Under the pieces are notes generated by a model. That model was not told the origin of the DNA. It saw only the letters and a list, made by a program, of their open reading frames with translations, and made no database searches. A program made the position numbers and the translations under genes. 64,000 nucleotides of DNA from Arhodomonas aquaeolei DSM 8974. GTDB taxonomy: Bacteria; Pseudomonadota; Gammaproteobacteria; Nitrococcales; Nitrococcaceae. Positions 50,448-61,267 of this stretch are shown here, in pieces (position 1 is the first letter of the stretch; the number at the start of each line of letters is the position of its first letter). Location: positions 186,001-250,000 of the forward strand of contig NZ_KB894801.1 of NCBI RefSeq assembly GCF_000374645.1, in the 5' to 3' direction.

Positions 50448-50475
50448 GGCGGCGCGGGCCCGAAGGCGCGCCGCC
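50448..50475 (-). terminator. Hairpin between leuB and asd
   Basis: GGCGGCGCG (50448-50456) pairs with CGCGCCGCC (50467-50475), a perfect 9-bp stem downstream of the leuB stop. It lacks a T-run, so termination would need Rho or be partial. Confidence 0.4.
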
Positions 50476-50525
50476 GGACGCCCCCATGATACACGTCTGC
50501 CCCGGGGCGTCGCCGCCGGGCCGGC

Positions 50526-51608
50526 TCAGGCCCCGGCGCGCAGGGCCGCAACCACGGCATCGCCCATGGCGGCGGTGCCCACGGCCCGGCCGCCGTCGGT
50601 GTGGATGTCCGGGGTGCGCAGCCCCTGATCGAGCACCTGCCCGACCGCGGTCTCCACACGGGCCGCCAGCTCGCCCTCGCCGAGGCTGTAGCGCAGCAGC
50701 ATCGCCAGCGAGAGGATCGTCGCCAGCGGGTTGGCACGGTCCTGGCCGGCGATGTCCGGCGCGGAGCCGTGTACCGGCTCATAAAGCCCCCGGGAATGCT
50801 CGTCCAGCGAGGCGGACGGCAGCATGCCGATGGAGCCGGTGAGCATCGCCGCACAGTCGGAGAGGATGTCGCCGAACATGTTGCCGGTGACCACCACGTC
50901 GAACTGCTTGGGGGCGCGCACGAGCTGCATGGCGGCGTTGTCCACGTACATGTGGTCCAGGGCCACGCCGGGATAGTCCGTGGCCACGCCGTTGACCACC
51001 TCGCGCCAGAGCTCGCTGACCTCGAGCACGTTCGCCTTGTCCACCGAGGTGAGCCGGCCCTGGCGCTTGGCGGCGATGTCGAATGCGACCCGCGCGATGC
51101 GCCCGATCTCGTCCTCGCCGTATACCAGGGTGTTGTAGCCCCGGCGCTGCCCGGGCTCGCCCTCGATGCCCCGGGGCTCGCCGAAGTAGATGCCTCCGGT
51201 GAGCTCGCGCACGATCATGATGTCGAGCCCGGAGACCACCTCCGGACGGAGCGCGGAGGCACCGGCGAGCTGCGGGTAGAGGATCGCCGGGCGCAGGTTC
51301 GCGAACAGCCCCAGCTCCGAGCGGATGGCGAGCAGGCCGCGCTCCGGGCGCAGGGCACGCTCGATGCCGTCCCACCGGGGGCCACCCACCGCGCCGAGGA
51401 GCACGGCATCCGCCGAGCGCGCGAGCGAGAGCGTCTCCGCCGGCAGCGGGCTGCCGCTGGCGTCGGTGGCGGCACCGCCGATGAGCCCGCGTTCCAGCTC
51501 AACCGCCAGGCCGAAGTCGTCGCGGAGCACCGCGAGCACCTTCTCCGCTTCAGCCACAATCTCGGGGCCGATACCGTCGCCGGGGAGTACGAGGATCCTG
51601 CTGGTCAT
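50526..51608 (-). CDS. leuB: 3-isopropylmalate dehydrogenase LeuB
   Basis: LeuB oxidatively decarboxylates 3-isopropylmalate with NAD+, the third step specific to leucine. From ATG 51608 (AGGAG upstream) the product is 360 aa starting [18 protein letters not shown]. The metal and substrate loop includes [31 protein letters not shown] (read as [13 protein letters not shown] then [13 protein letters not shown]), and [12 protein letters not shown] contacts NAD. It starts 31 bp after the leuD stop, in the leuCDB operon. Confidence 0.96.
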   Translation of the reverse strand: MTSRILVLPGDGIGPEIVAEAEKVLAVLRDDFGLAVELERGLIGGAATDASGSPLPAETLSLARSADAVLLGAVGGPRWDGIERALRPERGLLAIRSELGLFANLRPAILYPQLAGASALRPEVVSGLDIMIVRELTGGIYFGEPRGIEGEPGQRRGYNTLVYGEDEIGRIARVAFDIAAKRQGRLTSVDKANVLEVSELWREVVNGVATDYPGVALDHMYVDNAAMQLVRAPKQFDVVVTGNMFGDILSDCAAMLTGSIGMLPSASLDEHSRGLYEPVHGSAPDIAGQDRANPLATILSLAMLLRYSLGEGELAARVETAVGQVLDQGLRTPDIHTDGGRAVGTAAMGDAVVAALRAGA

Positions 51609-51639
51609 GGTCGCTCCTGTCGTCGGGTTGGCTGGCGGC

Positions 51640-52290
51640 TCACGCGCCGGACCGGGTGAACAGCCACGGCGCCTCCCTGGCGCGCCGGGCCTCGTAGGCC
51701 CGGATCTCGTCGGCGTGCTCCAGGGTAAGGCCGATCTCGTCGAGGCCGTTGAGCAGCGCGTGCCGCCGGAAGGCATCGATATCGAAGCCGAACCCCTCGC
51801 CGGACGGCGTGGTCACCGTCTGCGACGGCAGGTCGACCGTGAGCCGGTAGCCCGGCTCCGCCGCCGTCTCCTCGAACAGCTTCTGCACCGTTTCCTCAGG
51901 GAGAACAACCGGGAGGATGCCATTCTTCGTGCAGTTATTGAAGAAGATGTCCGCGAAGCTCGGCGCGATGACCACCCGGAAGCCGTAGTCGAACAGCGCC
52001 CAGGGGGCGTGCTCCCGGGAACTGCCGCAGCCGAAATTGCGCCGCGCCAGCAGGATGCTCGCGCCCTCGTAGCGCGGCTGGTTGAGCACGAAGTCCGGAT
52101 TCAGCGGGCGCTGGCTGTGGTCCTGCCCCGGCTCGCCGTGGTCGAGATAGCGCCATTCGTCGAACAGGTTCGGTCCGAAGCCCGTGCGCTTGATGGACTT
52201 CAGGAACTGCTTCGGGATGATGGCGTCGGTGTCCACGTTCGCGCGGTCCAGGGGCGCGACGATCCCGTCGATCTGCTTGAGCGGCTCCAT
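51640..52290 (-). CDS. leuD: 3-isopropylmalate dehydratase small subunit LeuD
   Basis: LeuD is the swivelling small subunit of isopropylmalate isomerase, 216 aa. It has the [16 protein letters not shown] segment near the N-terminus and the [14 protein letters not shown] substrate loop near residue 80, both diagnostic. It begins 2 bp after the leuC stop, so the two subunits are cotranslated. Confidence 0.96.
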   Translation of the reverse strand: MEPLKQIDGIVAPLDRANVDTDAIIPKQFLKSIKRTGFGPNLFDEWRYLDHGEPGQDHSQRPLNPDFVLNQPRYEGASILLARRNFGCGSSREHAPWALFDYGFRVVIAPSFADIFFNNCTKNGILPVVLPEETVQKLFEETAAEPGYRLTVDLPSQTVTTPSGEGFGFDIDAFRRHALLNGLDEIGLTLEHADEIRAYEARRAREAPWLFTRSGA

Positions 52291-52292
52291 GA

Positions 52293-53696
52293 TCAGAGGC
52301 TCCTCACGTCGGTGAATCGGCCGGCAATGGCGGCGGCGGCGGCCATGGCGGGGCTGACCAGGTGCGTACGTCCGCCCTGCCCCTGACGGCCCTCGAAGTT
52401 TCGATTGGAGGTGGCGGCGCAGCGCTCACCGGGCTCGAGGCGGTCGGCGTTCATGGCCAGGCACATGGAGCAGCCCGGCTCACGCCACTCGAAGCCGGCC
52501 TCCACGAACACCCGGTCGAGGCCCTCGGCCTCGGCCTGCTGCTTCACCAACCCGGAGCCCGGCACTACCATCGCCAGGGTGATGCCGTCGGCGACCCGGT
52601 GCCCGCGCACCACGTCCGCGGCGGCGCGCAGGTCCTCGATGCGGGAGTTCGTGCACGAGCCGATAAAGATCTTGTCCGGGCGGATGTCGCCGATCGGCAT
52701 GCCCGCCTCCAGTCCCATGTACGCCAGCGCCCGCGCGATACCCTCACGGCGGGTCTCGTCCGCCTCCTCCGCCGGGTCCGGCACACGGCCGTCCACCGGT
52801 GCGACCATCTCCGGCGAGGTGCCCCAGCTGACCTGCGGGCGGATGTCCGCCGCATCGATGGTGACAACACGGTCGAACTCCGCGTCCGGGTCCGTGTGCA
52901 GGGTCCGCCAGTAGGCAACCGCCTGATCCCAGAGATCTCCCTGGGGCGCGAACGGCCGGCCGCGCATGTATTCGATGGTGGCGTCGTCCACCGCGACCAT
53001 GCCGCAGCGCGCACCGGCCTCGATGGACATGTTGCACACCGTCATGCGCCCCTCGACGGACAGCGAGCGGATGGTATCGCCGCCGAATTCGATCGCGTAG
53101 CCCGTGCCGCCGGCGGTGCCGATCCGGCCGATGACGTGCAGGACGATGTCCTTCGCCGTCACCCCGGGCGGCAGTGTGCCGTTCACCTCGACCAGCATCC
53201 GCCGGCTCTTCGCCTGAATGAGCGTCTGCGTGGCCAGCGCATGCTCCACCTCGGAGGTACCGATGCCGAACGCAAGCGCCCCGAGCGCCCCGTGGGTGGA
53301 CGTGTGGGAGTCGCCGCAAACGACCGTCATGCCGGGCTGCGTGGCGCCCTGCTCGGGGCCGATGACATGGACGATGCCCTGGCGCGGGTCGTTCATGGCG
53401 AACTCGGTAATCCCGTACGCCGCACAGTTCTCGTCCAGGGTGTCCACCTGCAACCGCGAGACCGGGTCGGCGATCCCCCCGCGGCGGTCCGTGGTGGGCA
53501 CATTATGGTCCGCCACCGCGAGATTGGCGTCGGTGCGCCACGGCCGGCGCCCGGCCATTCGCAGGCCCTCGAAGGCCTGCGGCGAGGTGACCTCGTGAAC
53601 GAGCTGCCGGTCGATATAGAGCAACGCCGTGCCGTCCTCGTTCTCGCGCACTACGTGGGCGTCCCAGAGCTTGTCATAGAGCGTTCGGCCCGCCAT
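52293..53696 (-). CDS. leuC: 3-isopropylmalate dehydratase large subunit LeuC
   Basis: LeuC carries the 4Fe-4S cluster of isopropylmalate isomerase, 467 aa. The aconitase-family cysteines are in [13 protein letters not shown] (~residue 347) and [11 protein letters not shown] (~residues 407-410). The substrate-side motif is [23 protein letters not shown] site precedes ATG 53696. It is the first gene of leuCDB and is transcribed away from a LysR regulator. The shared AT-rich control region lies at 53697-53825. Confidence 0.97.
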   Translation of the reverse strand: MAGRTLYDKLWDAHVVRENEDGTALLYIDRQLVHEVTSPQAFEGLRMAGRRPWRTDANLAVADHNVPTTDRRGGIADPVSRLQVDTLDENCAAYGITEFAMNDPRQGIVHVIGPEQGATQPGMTVVCGDSHTSTHGALGALAFGIGTSEVEHALATQTLIQAKSRRMLVEVNGTLPPGVTAKDIVLHVIGRIGTAGGTGYAIEFGGDTIRSLSVEGRMTVCNMSIEAGARCGMVAVDDATIEYMRGRPFAPQGDLWDQAVAYWRTLHTDPDAEFDRVVTIDAADIRPQVSWGTSPEMVAPVDGRVPDPAEEADETRREGIARALAYMGLEAGMPIGDIRPDKIFIGSCTNSRIEDLRAAADVVRGHRVADGITLAMVVPGSGLVKQQAEAEGLDRVFVEAGFEWREPGCSMCLAMNADRLEPGERCAATSNRNFEGRQGQGGRTHLVSPAMAAAAAIAGRFTDVRSL

Positions 53697-53761
53697 GAGC
53701 AGTTCTCCCCAGATTCCGGATGCGGCGCCCCCGGGGCGCCAGGACTTAGTCAGCGGGATTG

Positions 53762-53791
53762 AGTCTAGTGGCCGACAAAGAATAAAATCAA
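53762..53791 (-). promoter_or_regulatory. Candidate leuC promoter
   Basis: Minus strand TTGATT (53786-53791), an 18-nt spacer, then TAGACT (53762-53767). It lies in the conspicuously AT-rich patch between leuC and the lysR-type gene. Tentative, but the only good pair seen. Confidence 0.4.
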
Positions 53792-53812
53792 TTCATCATT
53801 TTTATTATTTGG

Positions 53813-53827
53813 ATTCCATATTGGAAT
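53813..53827. promoter_or_regulatory. Inverted repeat overlapping the lysR-type start (likely LTTR operator)
   Basis: A perfect palindrome ATTCCA-TAT-TGGAAT spans 53813-53827, so it overlaps the ATG at 53826. It has the T-N11-A form of LysR-type binding sites. Binding here would repress the regulator's own gene and could activate leuCDB on the other strand. Confidence 0.55.
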
Positions 53828-54719
53828 GGATATGGACACCCAGAACCTTGCTGCCTTCGTCGCCGCCGCCGAATATGGCTCGTTCTCCCGCGCTGCCGAG
53901 GCCCTGGAACTCACTCAACCCGCGGTGAGCAAGCGCATCTCCGGTCTGGAGGACCGCATCGGCGCCCGCCTGTTCGACCGGGTCGGCCGCCGCGTCGCCC
54001 TCACCGAGGCCGGGGAGACCCTCCTTCCCCGGGCCCGGGCCCTACTGGTGATGGTCGACGACACCCGCCGGGCGCTGGACAGTCTCAGCCATGACGTCAC
54101 CGGGCGGCTCACACTGGCGACGAGCCACCACGTCGGGCTGCACCGGCTGCCGGCGGTGTTGCGGGCATTCACCCGCCACTACCCCGCCGCCGGTCTGGAC
54201 CTGCGCTTTCTGGACTCCGAGCAGGCGTACCAGGGGGTGCTCGACGGCGCGCTGGAGCTCGCGGTGGTCACCCTGGCCCCGACTCCGGACCCGGCGCTGT
54301 CCGTCGTCCCGGTCTGGGTGGACGACCTGCGCTTCGTCTGCGGCCCGGAGCATCCACTCGCCGGCGCCGGGCGCATCGATCTCGCCACGCTGGGGCGCCA
54401 TGAGGGCGTGCTCCCCGGCAGCCGCACCTTCACCCGCGGCCTGATCGAGGAGCGCTTCGCCCGCGCCGGGGTGACACCGACGATCGCACTGGCAACGAAC
54501 TACCTGGAGACGCTGAAGATGATGGCGAGCATCGGCCTGGGCTGGAGCGTGCTGCCGGAGACGCTGCTGGACGGGACCCTGCACGTCATCGACGTCGACG
54601 AGCCCCCGATCCGGCGGCCCCTCGGCTATCTCTATCACCGCAGCCGCACGCTCTCCAACGCCGCGCGTGCGATGATCGCCGAGCTGGAAACGGTGCGTAC
54701 CGCCGACACGCGCACTTAG
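53826..54719 (+). CDS. LysR-family transcriptional regulator
   Basis: This 297-aa LysR-type regulator has a winged helix-turn-helix at residues ~4-65 (FVAAAEYGSFSRAAEAL, then LTQPAVSKRISGLEDRIGARLF). The effector-binding domain fills residues ~90-290. Its position is divergent from leuCDB, with the acnX-type gene downstream in the same direction. The effector is not readable. In other bacteria LysR regulators beside leu genes, such as LeuO or LeuR-type, sense leucine-pathway intermediates, so alpha-isopropylmalate is a reasonable guess. The start codon lies within a dyad. Confidence 0.9.
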   Translation: MDMDTQNLAAFVAAAEYGSFSRAAEALELTQPAVSKRISGLEDRIGARLFDRVGRRVALTEAGETLLPRARALLVMVDDTRRALDSLSHDVTGRLTLATSHHVGLHRLPAVLRAFTRHYPAAGLDLRFLDSEQAYQGVLDGALELAVVTLAPTPDPALSVVPVWVDDLRFVCGPEHPLAGAGRIDLATLGRHEGVLPGSRTFTRGLIEERFARAGVTPTIALATNYLETLKMMASIGLGWSVLPETLLDGTLHVIDVDEPPIRRPLGYLYHRSRTLSNAARAMIAELETVRTADTRT

Positions 54720-54864
54720 CACCACGTCGGTGGACGCCGGCCGACGCGGCACGATTTCCCTGCGTTGGGGGCGCCCGTTGCAGTAAGGTAACGGGCCGGC
54801 CCCGGGCGAGGCCCGGGTCATTAAACGCCGCGGTAACCCCGTCGGCCGCAACAGGAGGTGGAGA

Positions 54865-56538
54865 ATGTCACGCAGCGCCATCGGCGGCGTTGCCCGGGGC
54901 CCGGTCCTCGCCAGCGACGAGGGGCTAAGCTTCTGGGGCGGCGTCGATCCCGCAACAGGGACCATCATAGACGCCCATCACCCGCTGTGTGGCGAGAGCG
55001 TCGCGGGCACCGTGCTCGCGCTGCCGACGAGCCGGGGGTCGTGCACCGGCAGCGGGGTGCTCCTGGAGCTGATCCGGAACGGCCACGCGCCGGCGGCGCT
55101 GGTCTTCCGCGAGCCGGAGGGCGTGCTCACCCTCGGGGCGCTGGTCTCGCGCCATGTCTTCGACGCCACCATCCCCGTGCTGCAGCTCGACGGCGATGAC
55201 TTCGTCACGCTGGCCGCGGCGGAACATGCCGTCATCGACGGAGCCCGCGTAGAGGCCCCCGGACTTGCGCTAACCCTCCCGACGGTGGATCCGGACTCCG
55301 TGGCGCTCTCTCCGGACGACCGCGCCATGCTCGACGGCCGCGACGGCACCGCCGTGCAGGTGGCGATGCGCATCGTGCGCGACATCGCCGCCATCGACGG
55401 CGCCAGATGCCTCATCGAGGTCAGCCAGGTGCACATCGACGGCTGCATCTACGCCAGTCCGGCCATCCTCCGGTTCGCCGAGGTCTTCGCGGGGATGCAG
55501 GCGCGGGTACGCGTGCCCACGACCACGAACGCAATCTCGGTTGACCACGCGCACTGGCGCGAACAGGGCGTGCCAGAGGCGTTCGGCGACCCGGCCAGCC
55601 GGCTCGCCGATGCCTACGTGCAGATGGGGGCGAGGGCGAGCTTCACCTGCGCACCGTACCTCCTGGACAGCGCGCCCAAGGCCCACGACGTCATCGCATG
55701 GGCGGAGTCCAACGCGGTGATCTACGCCAACAGCGTGCTCGGCGCCCGCACCGCCAAGCACCCCGACTTCCTCGACCTGTGCATCGCGCTGACCGGCCGG
55801 GCGCCGGATTATGACGTCTATCTCGATGAGAACCGCGCCGCGCGGCGGGTACTCGAGATAGACACGCCCGCGGGCTGCGACGACGCCCTGTGGCCGATGC
55901 TGGGCTATCTCGCGGGGCTACATGCGCCGGATCGCATCCCGCTGCTGAGGGGGCTTGCAAGCCTGTCCCCGGGCGAGGACGACCTCAAGGCCCTGTGCGC
56001 GGCCTTCGGCACGACCTCGGCGGCGCCGATGCTCCACGTCGAGGGCGTGACCCCGGAAGCGGGGCATGTCTCCGCGGACGCGGACACGGTAAGACTCACC
56101 CGGGAGGACCTCGCACGGGCCTGGCGGCAGCTCAATGCCGGCCCGGTCGGGATCGATCTGGTCGCCTTCGGCAGTCCCCACTTTTCCCTCGGCGAGTGCC
56201 GTGCCCTGGCCGCGGAAATGGCAGGCCAGCACTGTGCCGGGGGCGTGACCGCCATCGTCACGCTGGGGCACGACACCCTCGCCGCCGCCCGCGCCGAGGG
56301 CCTGGTCGACCAGCTGGAGGAGGCCGGCGTGCGCATCTACGCCGACATCTGCTGGTGCTCGATCTCCGAGCCGGTATTCCCGCCGGAGGCACGGACCCTG
56401 ATGACAAACTCCGGGAAGTACGCCCACTACGCCCCCGGGCTCAGCGGCCGTTCCGTGCGTTTCGGCAGCCTCGCGGACTGCGCCCTCGCCGCGCGCACGG
56501 GCCGCGCGCCGGACACCCCGCCGGCCTGGCTGGGGTAG
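54865..56538 (+). CDS. Fused aconitase X (AcnX) family hydro-lyase
   Basis: This 557-aa protein joins two parts: an N-terminal swivel domain (DUF126-like, about 1-135, with [23 protein letters not shown] read as [15 protein letters not shown] plus SGVLLELI) and a large DUF521-type catalytic domain (~150-555). Conserved cysteine and substrate segments are visible: [35 protein letters not shown] and [15 protein letters not shown]. Characterised members include cis-3-hydroxy-L-proline dehydratases and mevalonate 5-phosphate dehydratases of archaea. A bacterial fused member most likely acts on hydroxyproline or a similar hydroxy acid. AGGAGGTG precedes ATG 54865. No other hydroxyproline genes are adjacent. 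Confidence 0.88.
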   Translation: MSRSAIGGVARGPVLASDEGLSFWGGVDPATGTIIDAHHPLCGESVAGTVLALPTSRGSCTGSGVLLELIRNGHAPAALVFREPEGVLTLGALVSRHVFDATIPVLQLDGDDFVTLAAAEHAVIDGARVEAPGLALTLPTVDPDSVALSPDDRAMLDGRDGTAVQVAMRIVRDIAAIDGARCLIEVSQVHIDGCIYASPAILRFAEVFAGMQARVRVPTTTNAISVDHAHWREQGVPEAFGDPASRLADAYVQMGARASFTCAPYLLDSAPKAHDVIAWAESNAVIYANSVLGARTAKHPDFLDLCIALTGRAPDYDVYLDENRAARRVLEIDTPAGCDDALWPMLGYLAGLHAPDRIPLLRGLASLSPGEDDLKALCAAFGTTSAAPMLHVEGVTPEAGHVSADADTVRLTREDLARAWRQLNAGPVGIDLVAFGSPHFSLGECRALAAEMAGQHCAGGVTAIVTLGHDTLAAARAEGLVDQLEEAGVRIYADICWCSISEPVFPPEARTLMTNSGKYAHYAPGLSGRSVRFGSLADCALAARTGRAPDTPPAWLG

Positions 56539-56546
56539 GCGGGGCG

Positions 56547-57653
56547 CTATTCCGGCGGGGCCGCCGGCGGGATCACCGGCGTGTCGGTGTGCACGTCGGC
56601 GTTCTGGGCGCGGTGGCGGAGGTAGTGGTCCATCAGGGTCAGCGCCGTCATAGCCTCCGCGATCGGGGTGGCGCGCACACCGACGCAGGGGTCGTGGCGG
56701 CCGGTGGTCACGACCTCGTCCGGCGCACCGGTCACGTCCACGGATCGGCCCGGCACACGGATGCTCGAGGTCGGCTTGAGGGCGATGCGGGCGACGATGT
56801 CCTGGCCGGTGGAGATCCCGCCGAGCACGCCGCCGGCGTTGTTCGACAGGAAGCCGGCGGGCGTGATCTCGTCGCGGTGCTCGGAGCCGCGCTGGGTCAC
56901 CGCCTCGAAGCCGGCCCCGAACTCCACGCCCTTGACCGCGTTGATGCCCATCAGCGCCCGCGCCAGTTCGGCGTCGAGACGGTCGAAGACCGGTTCGCCA
57001 AGCCCCACCGGCAGCCCCTCGGCCACCACCGTCACGGCGGCACCGGCGGAGTCGCCGTCGCGGCGGAGCTGGTCCATGTAGGCCTCGAGCTCCGGCACAC
57101 GGTCCGGGTCCGCGCAGAAGAACGGGTTCGTCTCCACGGCGGGCCAGTCCACCAGGCCCAGCTCGAAGGGCCCGAGCGCGCTCAGGTAGCCGCGTACGGA
57201 CACCCCCAGGTGCTCCGCGAGGTAGCGCCGGGCGATGGCGCCGGCGGCCACGCGCATCGCCGTCTCCCGCGCCGACGAGCGCCCGCCGCCGCGGTAATCG
57301 CGGATGCCGTACTTCTGATGATAGGTGTAATCCGCATGGCCGGGCCGGAAGCTGTCCTTGATGCGCCCGTAGTCCCGGGAACGCTGGTCGGCGTTCTCGA
57401 TCAGCAGCCCAATGGGCGTGCCGGTGGTCACCCCCTCGAACACCCCGGAGAGGATGCGCACGCGGTCTGGCTCGCGGCGCTGGGAGGTATAGCGCGAGCG
57501 CCCCGGCGCACGGCGGTCGAGGTCGTGCTGGAGGTCCGCCTCGGTGATCGCCAGCCCCGGCGGGCAGCCGTCGACGATCGCGCCCAGGGCCTCGCCGTGG
57601 GACTCGCCGAAGGTGGTGACGGTAAACAGTTTTCCGAAGGTATTCCCGGACAT
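56547..57653 (-). CDS. aroC: Chorismate synthase AroC
   Basis: AroC converts EPSP to chorismate using reduced FMN, ending the shikimate pathway and feeding tryptophan synthesis. The 368-aa protein starts [20 protein letters not shown] and has [23 protein letters not shown]-like substrate loops and the [15 protein letters not shown] tail. It follows prmB by 5 bp on the minus strand and is convergent with the acnX gene. Confidence 0.96.
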   Translation of the reverse strand: MSGNTFGKLFTVTTFGESHGEALGAIVDGCPPGLAITEADLQHDLDRRAPGRSRYTSQRREPDRVRILSGVFEGVTTGTPIGLLIENADQRSRDYGRIKDSFRPGHADYTYHQKYGIRDYRGGGRSSARETAMRVAAGAIARRYLAEHLGVSVRGYLSALGPFELGLVDWPAVETNPFFCADPDRVPELEAYMDQLRRDGDSAGAAVTVVAEGLPVGLGEPVFDRLDAELARALMGINAVKGVEFGAGFEAVTQRGSEHRDEITPAGFLSNNAGGVLGGISTGQDIVARIALKPTSSIRVPGRSVDVTGAPDEVVTTGRHDPCVGVRATPIAEAMTALTLMDHYLRHRAQNADVHTDTPVIPPAAPPE

Positions 57654-57658
57654 ACGCG

Positions 57659-58600
57659 TCAGACCGAAGATTCAGGGTTGAGATGGCCGGCGGCCAGCGC
57701 CGCGCGCAGTGCCGCCGCCGTGACCACGAACACGCCCACGCCGCCGCGCTCGAAGGCGAGCCAGGTGAGCGGAAGATCCGGATACGCCGCCTCCATCGCC
57801 GGGGCGCTGTGCCCGACCTCGCAGACCAGCACGCCGTCGTCGGTGAGCCGTGCGGTGGCCTCCACGAGCAGGCGGTGGACATAGTCGAGGCCATCCTCCC
57901 CCGCCGCCAGCGCCATGCGCGGCTCGTGGCGGTATTCCTCCGGCAGCGCGTCCATCGCGGGTGCGTCCACGTACGGCGGGTTGGCCACGATCACGTCGTA
58001 GGCCGGCTCCGCAGGAGGCCCGGCGAGAAGATCGGAGGCGCGCACGTGCACCCGCTCGCGCACGCCATGACGGTCCGCGTTGATGCGGGCCACCGCGAGG
58101 GCGTCCTCGGAGATATCCAGCGCGTCCACCTCGCAGCCCGGCAGGGCCAGGGCGCAGGCGATGGCGATGCAGCCGCTGCCCGTGCCCACGTCCGCGATGC
58201 GGGTGACCTCGTCGGGATCCGCCCAGGGCTGGAAGCCCGCCTCGATCAGCTCCGCCACCGGGGAGCGCGGGATCAGCACGCGCTCGTCGACATAGAACGC
58301 CAGCCCCGCGAACCAGGCCTCGTGGGTGATGTAGGGCAACGGCAGGCGCTGCTCGACGCGCTGGTGGACCCGGGCGACGATCGCCGCCTTCTCCTCACCG
58401 GTCAGGCGGCAGCCGAGGTAGGCGTCGTGGGTGTCCGGCGGCAGGTGCAGCGTGTGCAGCACCAGCGCGGCCGCCTCGTCGATGGCGTTGTCCGTGCCGT
58501 GGCCGTAGCACACGCCCGCCGCCTCGAAGCGCGAGGCGCCCCAGCGCACGAAATCGGCGATGGTCTCCAGCTCCGGCGGGACACGGTTGGCGTCGCTCAT
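57659..58600 (-). CDS. prmB: Ribosomal protein L3 glutamine methyltransferase PrmB
   Basis: PrmB methylates the glutamine of ribosomal protein L3 with SAM. The 313-aa protein has the SAM-binding [16 protein letters not shown] and the substrate-glutamine motif VANPPYVD. It resembles the release-factor methyltransferase PrmC, but the N-terminal domain ([15 protein letters not shown]) and the position immediately upstream of aroC point to PrmB. It is divergent from psd. Confidence 0.93.
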   Translation of the reverse strand: MSDANRVPPELETIADFVRWGASRFEAAGVCYGHGTDNAIDEAAALVLHTLHLPPDTHDAYLGCRLTGEEKAAIVARVHQRVEQRLPLPYITHEAWFAGLAFYVDERVLIPRSPVAELIEAGFQPWADPDEVTRIADVGTGSGCIAIACALALPGCEVDALDISEDALAVARINADRHGVRERVHVRASDLLAGPPAEPAYDVIVANPPYVDAPAMDALPEEYRHEPRMALAAGEDGLDYVHRLLVEATARLTDDGVLVCEVGHSAPAMEAAYPDLPLTWLAFERGGVGVFVVTAAALRAALAAGHLNPESSV

Positions 58601-58726
58601 GATCGGCTCCTGCTCTCGCGAGCGGGGATACTAACCCGAGCGGTGCCCCGCTGTCCGCTCCGGGCTTCCGCCGCCGCGCCGATCCGCGGATAATGCCCGT
58701 CCCCGAGCCAGCCGGAAGCGAGCGCG

Positions 58727-59599
58727 ATGAGCCGAGACCAGCCCGCGGGCGCGATGGACCGCGTGAAATCCCTCGCCCTCTATCCCCTGCCGCACCACGC
58801 GGTATCGCGGCTGGTCGGCCGGGTCACGCGGATGCGCACCCGCTGGGTGCGGGACGTGTTGATCCGCACCTTCGTGCGCGCCTTCGGCGTGGACCTCGCC
58901 GACGCCGAGGGCGATGTCCCCGGCGACTGGCCGGACTTCAACGCCTTCTTCACCCGCGCCCTGCGCCCCGGGACCCGGCCGCTGCCGGACGACGGCGCCG
59001 CCATCGCCTCGCCGGTGGACGGCACCGTCAGCGAGGCCGGGCACATCGCCGCCGGCGAGCTGATCCAGGCCAAGGGCCAGCGCTTCGGGCTGCGCGCGCT
59101 CCTCGGCGGCGACGCCGAGCTCGCGGAGCGCTTCCGCGATGGCGCCTGGGCCACGCTCTACCTCTCACCGCGGGACTACCACCGCGTCCACATGCCCGGG
59201 GACGGCCGCCCGAGCGCCATGATCCACGTACCCGGGCGGCTGTTCAGCGTCGCCCCGCACACGGTCCGCGCGGTCCCCGGTCTGTTCGCGCGCAACGAGC
59301 GCGTGGTGTGCCTGTTCGACGGCGCGGACGGCCCCTTCGCCGTGATCCTTGTCGGCGCGATCTGCGTCGCCAGCATCGAGACCGTCTGGCACGGCGTGGT
59401 GACGCCGCCGGCGGGCCGGCGCGTGCGCGCCTGGCACTACCGCAACGCCGCCCTGCTGGAACGCGGTGCGGAGATGGGCCGGTTCAACATGGGCTCCACC
59501 GCGATCCTGCTCTACCCGCGCGGCCGCGTGGACTGGGCGACGGATCTCCGGCCCGGCCGGCACCTGCGCATGGGCGAGGCCATCGGCCGGCACCTCTAA
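58727..59599 (+). CDS. psd: Phosphatidylserine decarboxylase (proenzyme)
   Basis: Psd makes phosphatidylethanolamine in the inner membrane. The 290-aa proenzyme cleaves itself between G256 and S257 in NMGSTAIL, giving the pyruvoyl cofactor from the serine. The usual motif is LGST, and here the first residue is Met. Residues HxxHxP-type YHRVHMPGDG and SPVDGTVSE carry the catalytic His and Asp. ATG 58727 is chosen. An internal ATG (MDRVKSLALYPL, nt 58754) is possible and gives the classical N-terminus. Confidence 0.94.
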   Translation: MSRDQPAGAMDRVKSLALYPLPHHAVSRLVGRVTRMRTRWVRDVLIRTFVRAFGVDLADAEGDVPGDWPDFNAFFTRALRPGTRPLPDDGAAIASPVDGTVSEAGHIAAGELIQAKGQRFGLRALLGGDAELAERFRDGAWATLYLSPRDYHRVHMPGDGRPSAMIHVPGRLFSVAPHTVRAVPGLFARNERVVCLFDGADGPFAVILVGAICVASIETVWHGVVTPPAGRRVRAWHYRNAALLERGAEMGRFNMGSTAILLYPRGRVDWATDLRPGRHLRMGEAIGRHL

Positions 59600-59609
59600 C
59601 GGGCCGCGG

Positions 59610-60584
59610 TCAGGCCCGCTCCACCGGGAAGGCGATGACCCCGTCGATCCGCGTGGCTCCCAGGGCGACCATGAACAGCCGGTCGAGCCCCAGGGCCACA
59701 CCGGCACAGTCGGGCAGCCCCGCCTCCAGCGCGGCGAGCAGGCGCTCGTCGATCAGCGGCACGGGCTGCCCGGCCGCCACACGGTGCTCGCGATCCGCCT
59801 CGAACCGGCGACGCTGCTCCGCGGCATTGGTGAGTTCGTGGAAGCCGTTGGCGATCTCCAGGCCGTCGATGAAAAGCTCGAAGCGCTCGGCCACCCGTGG
59901 ATCGCGCGGAGACAGCCGGGCGAGCGCGGCCTGTGAGGCGGGAAAGTCGGTGACGAAGTCGAAGGCGTCCTGCCCCAGCACTGGGGCGATGCGGGCACCG
60001 AAGAGCAGATCGAGGCCGTCGTCGCGGTCGAGCCCCGCGACCGTCGTGCCGGGAACGGCGGCGGCGACGCACTCGCGTACCTCGTCGGCAGCCGCGGTGA
60101 GCGGGTCCAGGCCCAGGTGCGTGCGGAACAGTGCCGCGTAGGCGTGCCGGCGCACGGGGCGGGGGCCCGCGATCCGCGCGGCCAGCTCCGCCACCTCCGC
60201 CATCAGGTCCTCGTGGTCGAGGCCCGGGCGGTACCACTCCAGCAGGGTGAACTCGGGATTGTGCCGGGCGCCACGCTCGCCGGCACGGAAGGCGCGTGCG
60301 ACCTGGTAGATCGCGCCCATGCCGGCGGCGAGCAGCCGTTTCATGGCGTATTCGGGGGAGGTCTGCAGCCAGAGGCGGCCGGAGGGCGGCGCCCCGGGGC
60401 CGTCGTAGTTCACCCCGAGGCCGTCGAGGTGTACGTCCGTGACCCCGGCGGCGGCAAGGCTCGGGGTCTCGACCTCGACCACGCCGCGCTCCGCGAAGAA
60501 GGCGCGGACGTCGGCGAGCAGCGCGGCCCGGCGACGCAGCGTCTCCGGGCTCGCGCTCGGGCGCCAGTCAGTGGCGTCGATCAC
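59610..60584 (-). CDS. epmA: EF-P--(R)-beta-lysine ligase EpmA
   Basis: EpmA (PoxA/GenX) attaches (R)-beta-lysine to EF-P. The 324-aa protein is a lysyl-tRNA-synthetase-like core without an anticodon-binding domain. Class II motifs are [43 protein letters not shown] (read as [18 protein letters not shown] plus TLLEWYR) and the last motif [11 protein letters not shown]. It overlaps efp by 4 bp (60581-60584), a direct sign of joint expression with its substrate. Confidence 0.95.
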   Translation of the reverse strand: MIDATDWRPSASPETLRRRAALLADVRAFFAERGVVEVETPSLAAAGVTDVHLDGLGVNYDGPGAPPSGRLWLQTSPEYAMKRLLAAGMGAIYQVARAFRAGERGARHNPEFTLLEWYRPGLDHEDLMAEVAELAARIAGPRPVRRHAYAALFRTHLGLDPLTAAADEVRECVAAAVPGTTVAGLDRDDGLDLLFGARIAPVLGQDAFDFVTDFPASQAALARLSPRDPRVAERFELFIDGLEIANGFHELTNAAEQRRRFEADREHRVAAGQPVPLIDERLLAALEAGLPDCAGVALGLDRLFMVALGATRIDGVIAFPVERA

Positions 60585-61150
60585 TCCTTGGCGCGGGAGA
60601 TATAGGCGCCATTACGGGTGTCCACCTTGAGGACCTCGCCCTCCTCGATGAACAGCGGCACCTGGACCACCGCGCCGGTCTCGAGGGTGGCGGGCTTGCT
60701 GCCGCCGCTGGAGGTGTCGCCGCGCAGGCCGGGATCCGTCTGCACCACCTTGAGCTGGACGTGCGGCGGCGCCTCCACGGACAGCGGCTCACCGTTGTAG
60801 AGGGTGATGTTGCACACGTCCTGCTCCTTGAGCCACTTGGCGGCATCGCCCACGGCGGCCTCGTTCGCCGCGTGCTGCTCGAAGGTCTCCGGGTCCATGA
60901 AGTACCAGAACTCGCCGTCGGAGTAGAGATACTGCATCTCCGTCTCCATGACGTCGGCGGCCTCGACGGTGTCCCCGGACTTGAAGGTGCGGTCGATGAC
61001 CTTGCCGGTCTTGAGGTTGCGGACCTTCACACGGTTGAAGGCCTGGCCCTTGCCCGGCTTGACGAATTCGTTGTCGACGATGGCATAGGGATCGCCGTCG
61101 AGCATGATCTTGAGGCCGGACTTGAACTGGTTGGTGCTGAAGCTCGCCAT
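60581..61150 (-). CDS. efp: Translation elongation factor P
   Basis: EF-P relieves ribosomes stalled at polyproline stretches. The 189-aa protein has three beta-barrel domains. The modification site is K34 in VKPGKGQAF, the lysine that EpmA modifies with beta-lysine. It begins [15 protein letters not shown] and is slightly shorter at the C-terminus only in the usual ISRAKE ending. The epmA gene follows with an overlap, and epmB is divergent 117 bp away. Confidence 0.97.
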   Translation of the reverse strand: MASFSTNQFKSGLKIMLDGDPYAIVDNEFVKPGKGQAFNRVKVRNLKTGKVIDRTFKSGDTVEAADVMETEMQYLYSDGEFWYFMDPETFEQHAANEAAVGDAAKWLKEQDVCNITLYNGEPLSVEAPPHVQLKVVQTDPGLRGDTSSGGSKPATLETGAVVQVPLFIEEGEVLKVDTRNGAYISRAKE

Positions 61151-61267
61151 GGATTACCCCGGATTGACGACCCCCGAGCGGGGGCGGTGATTCACTCCCG
61201 CGGGTGCGCTACCATCGCCCCGCGAACAACGCCGCGAATGCTAACGGAAAAGCGCCGACTATAGAAC

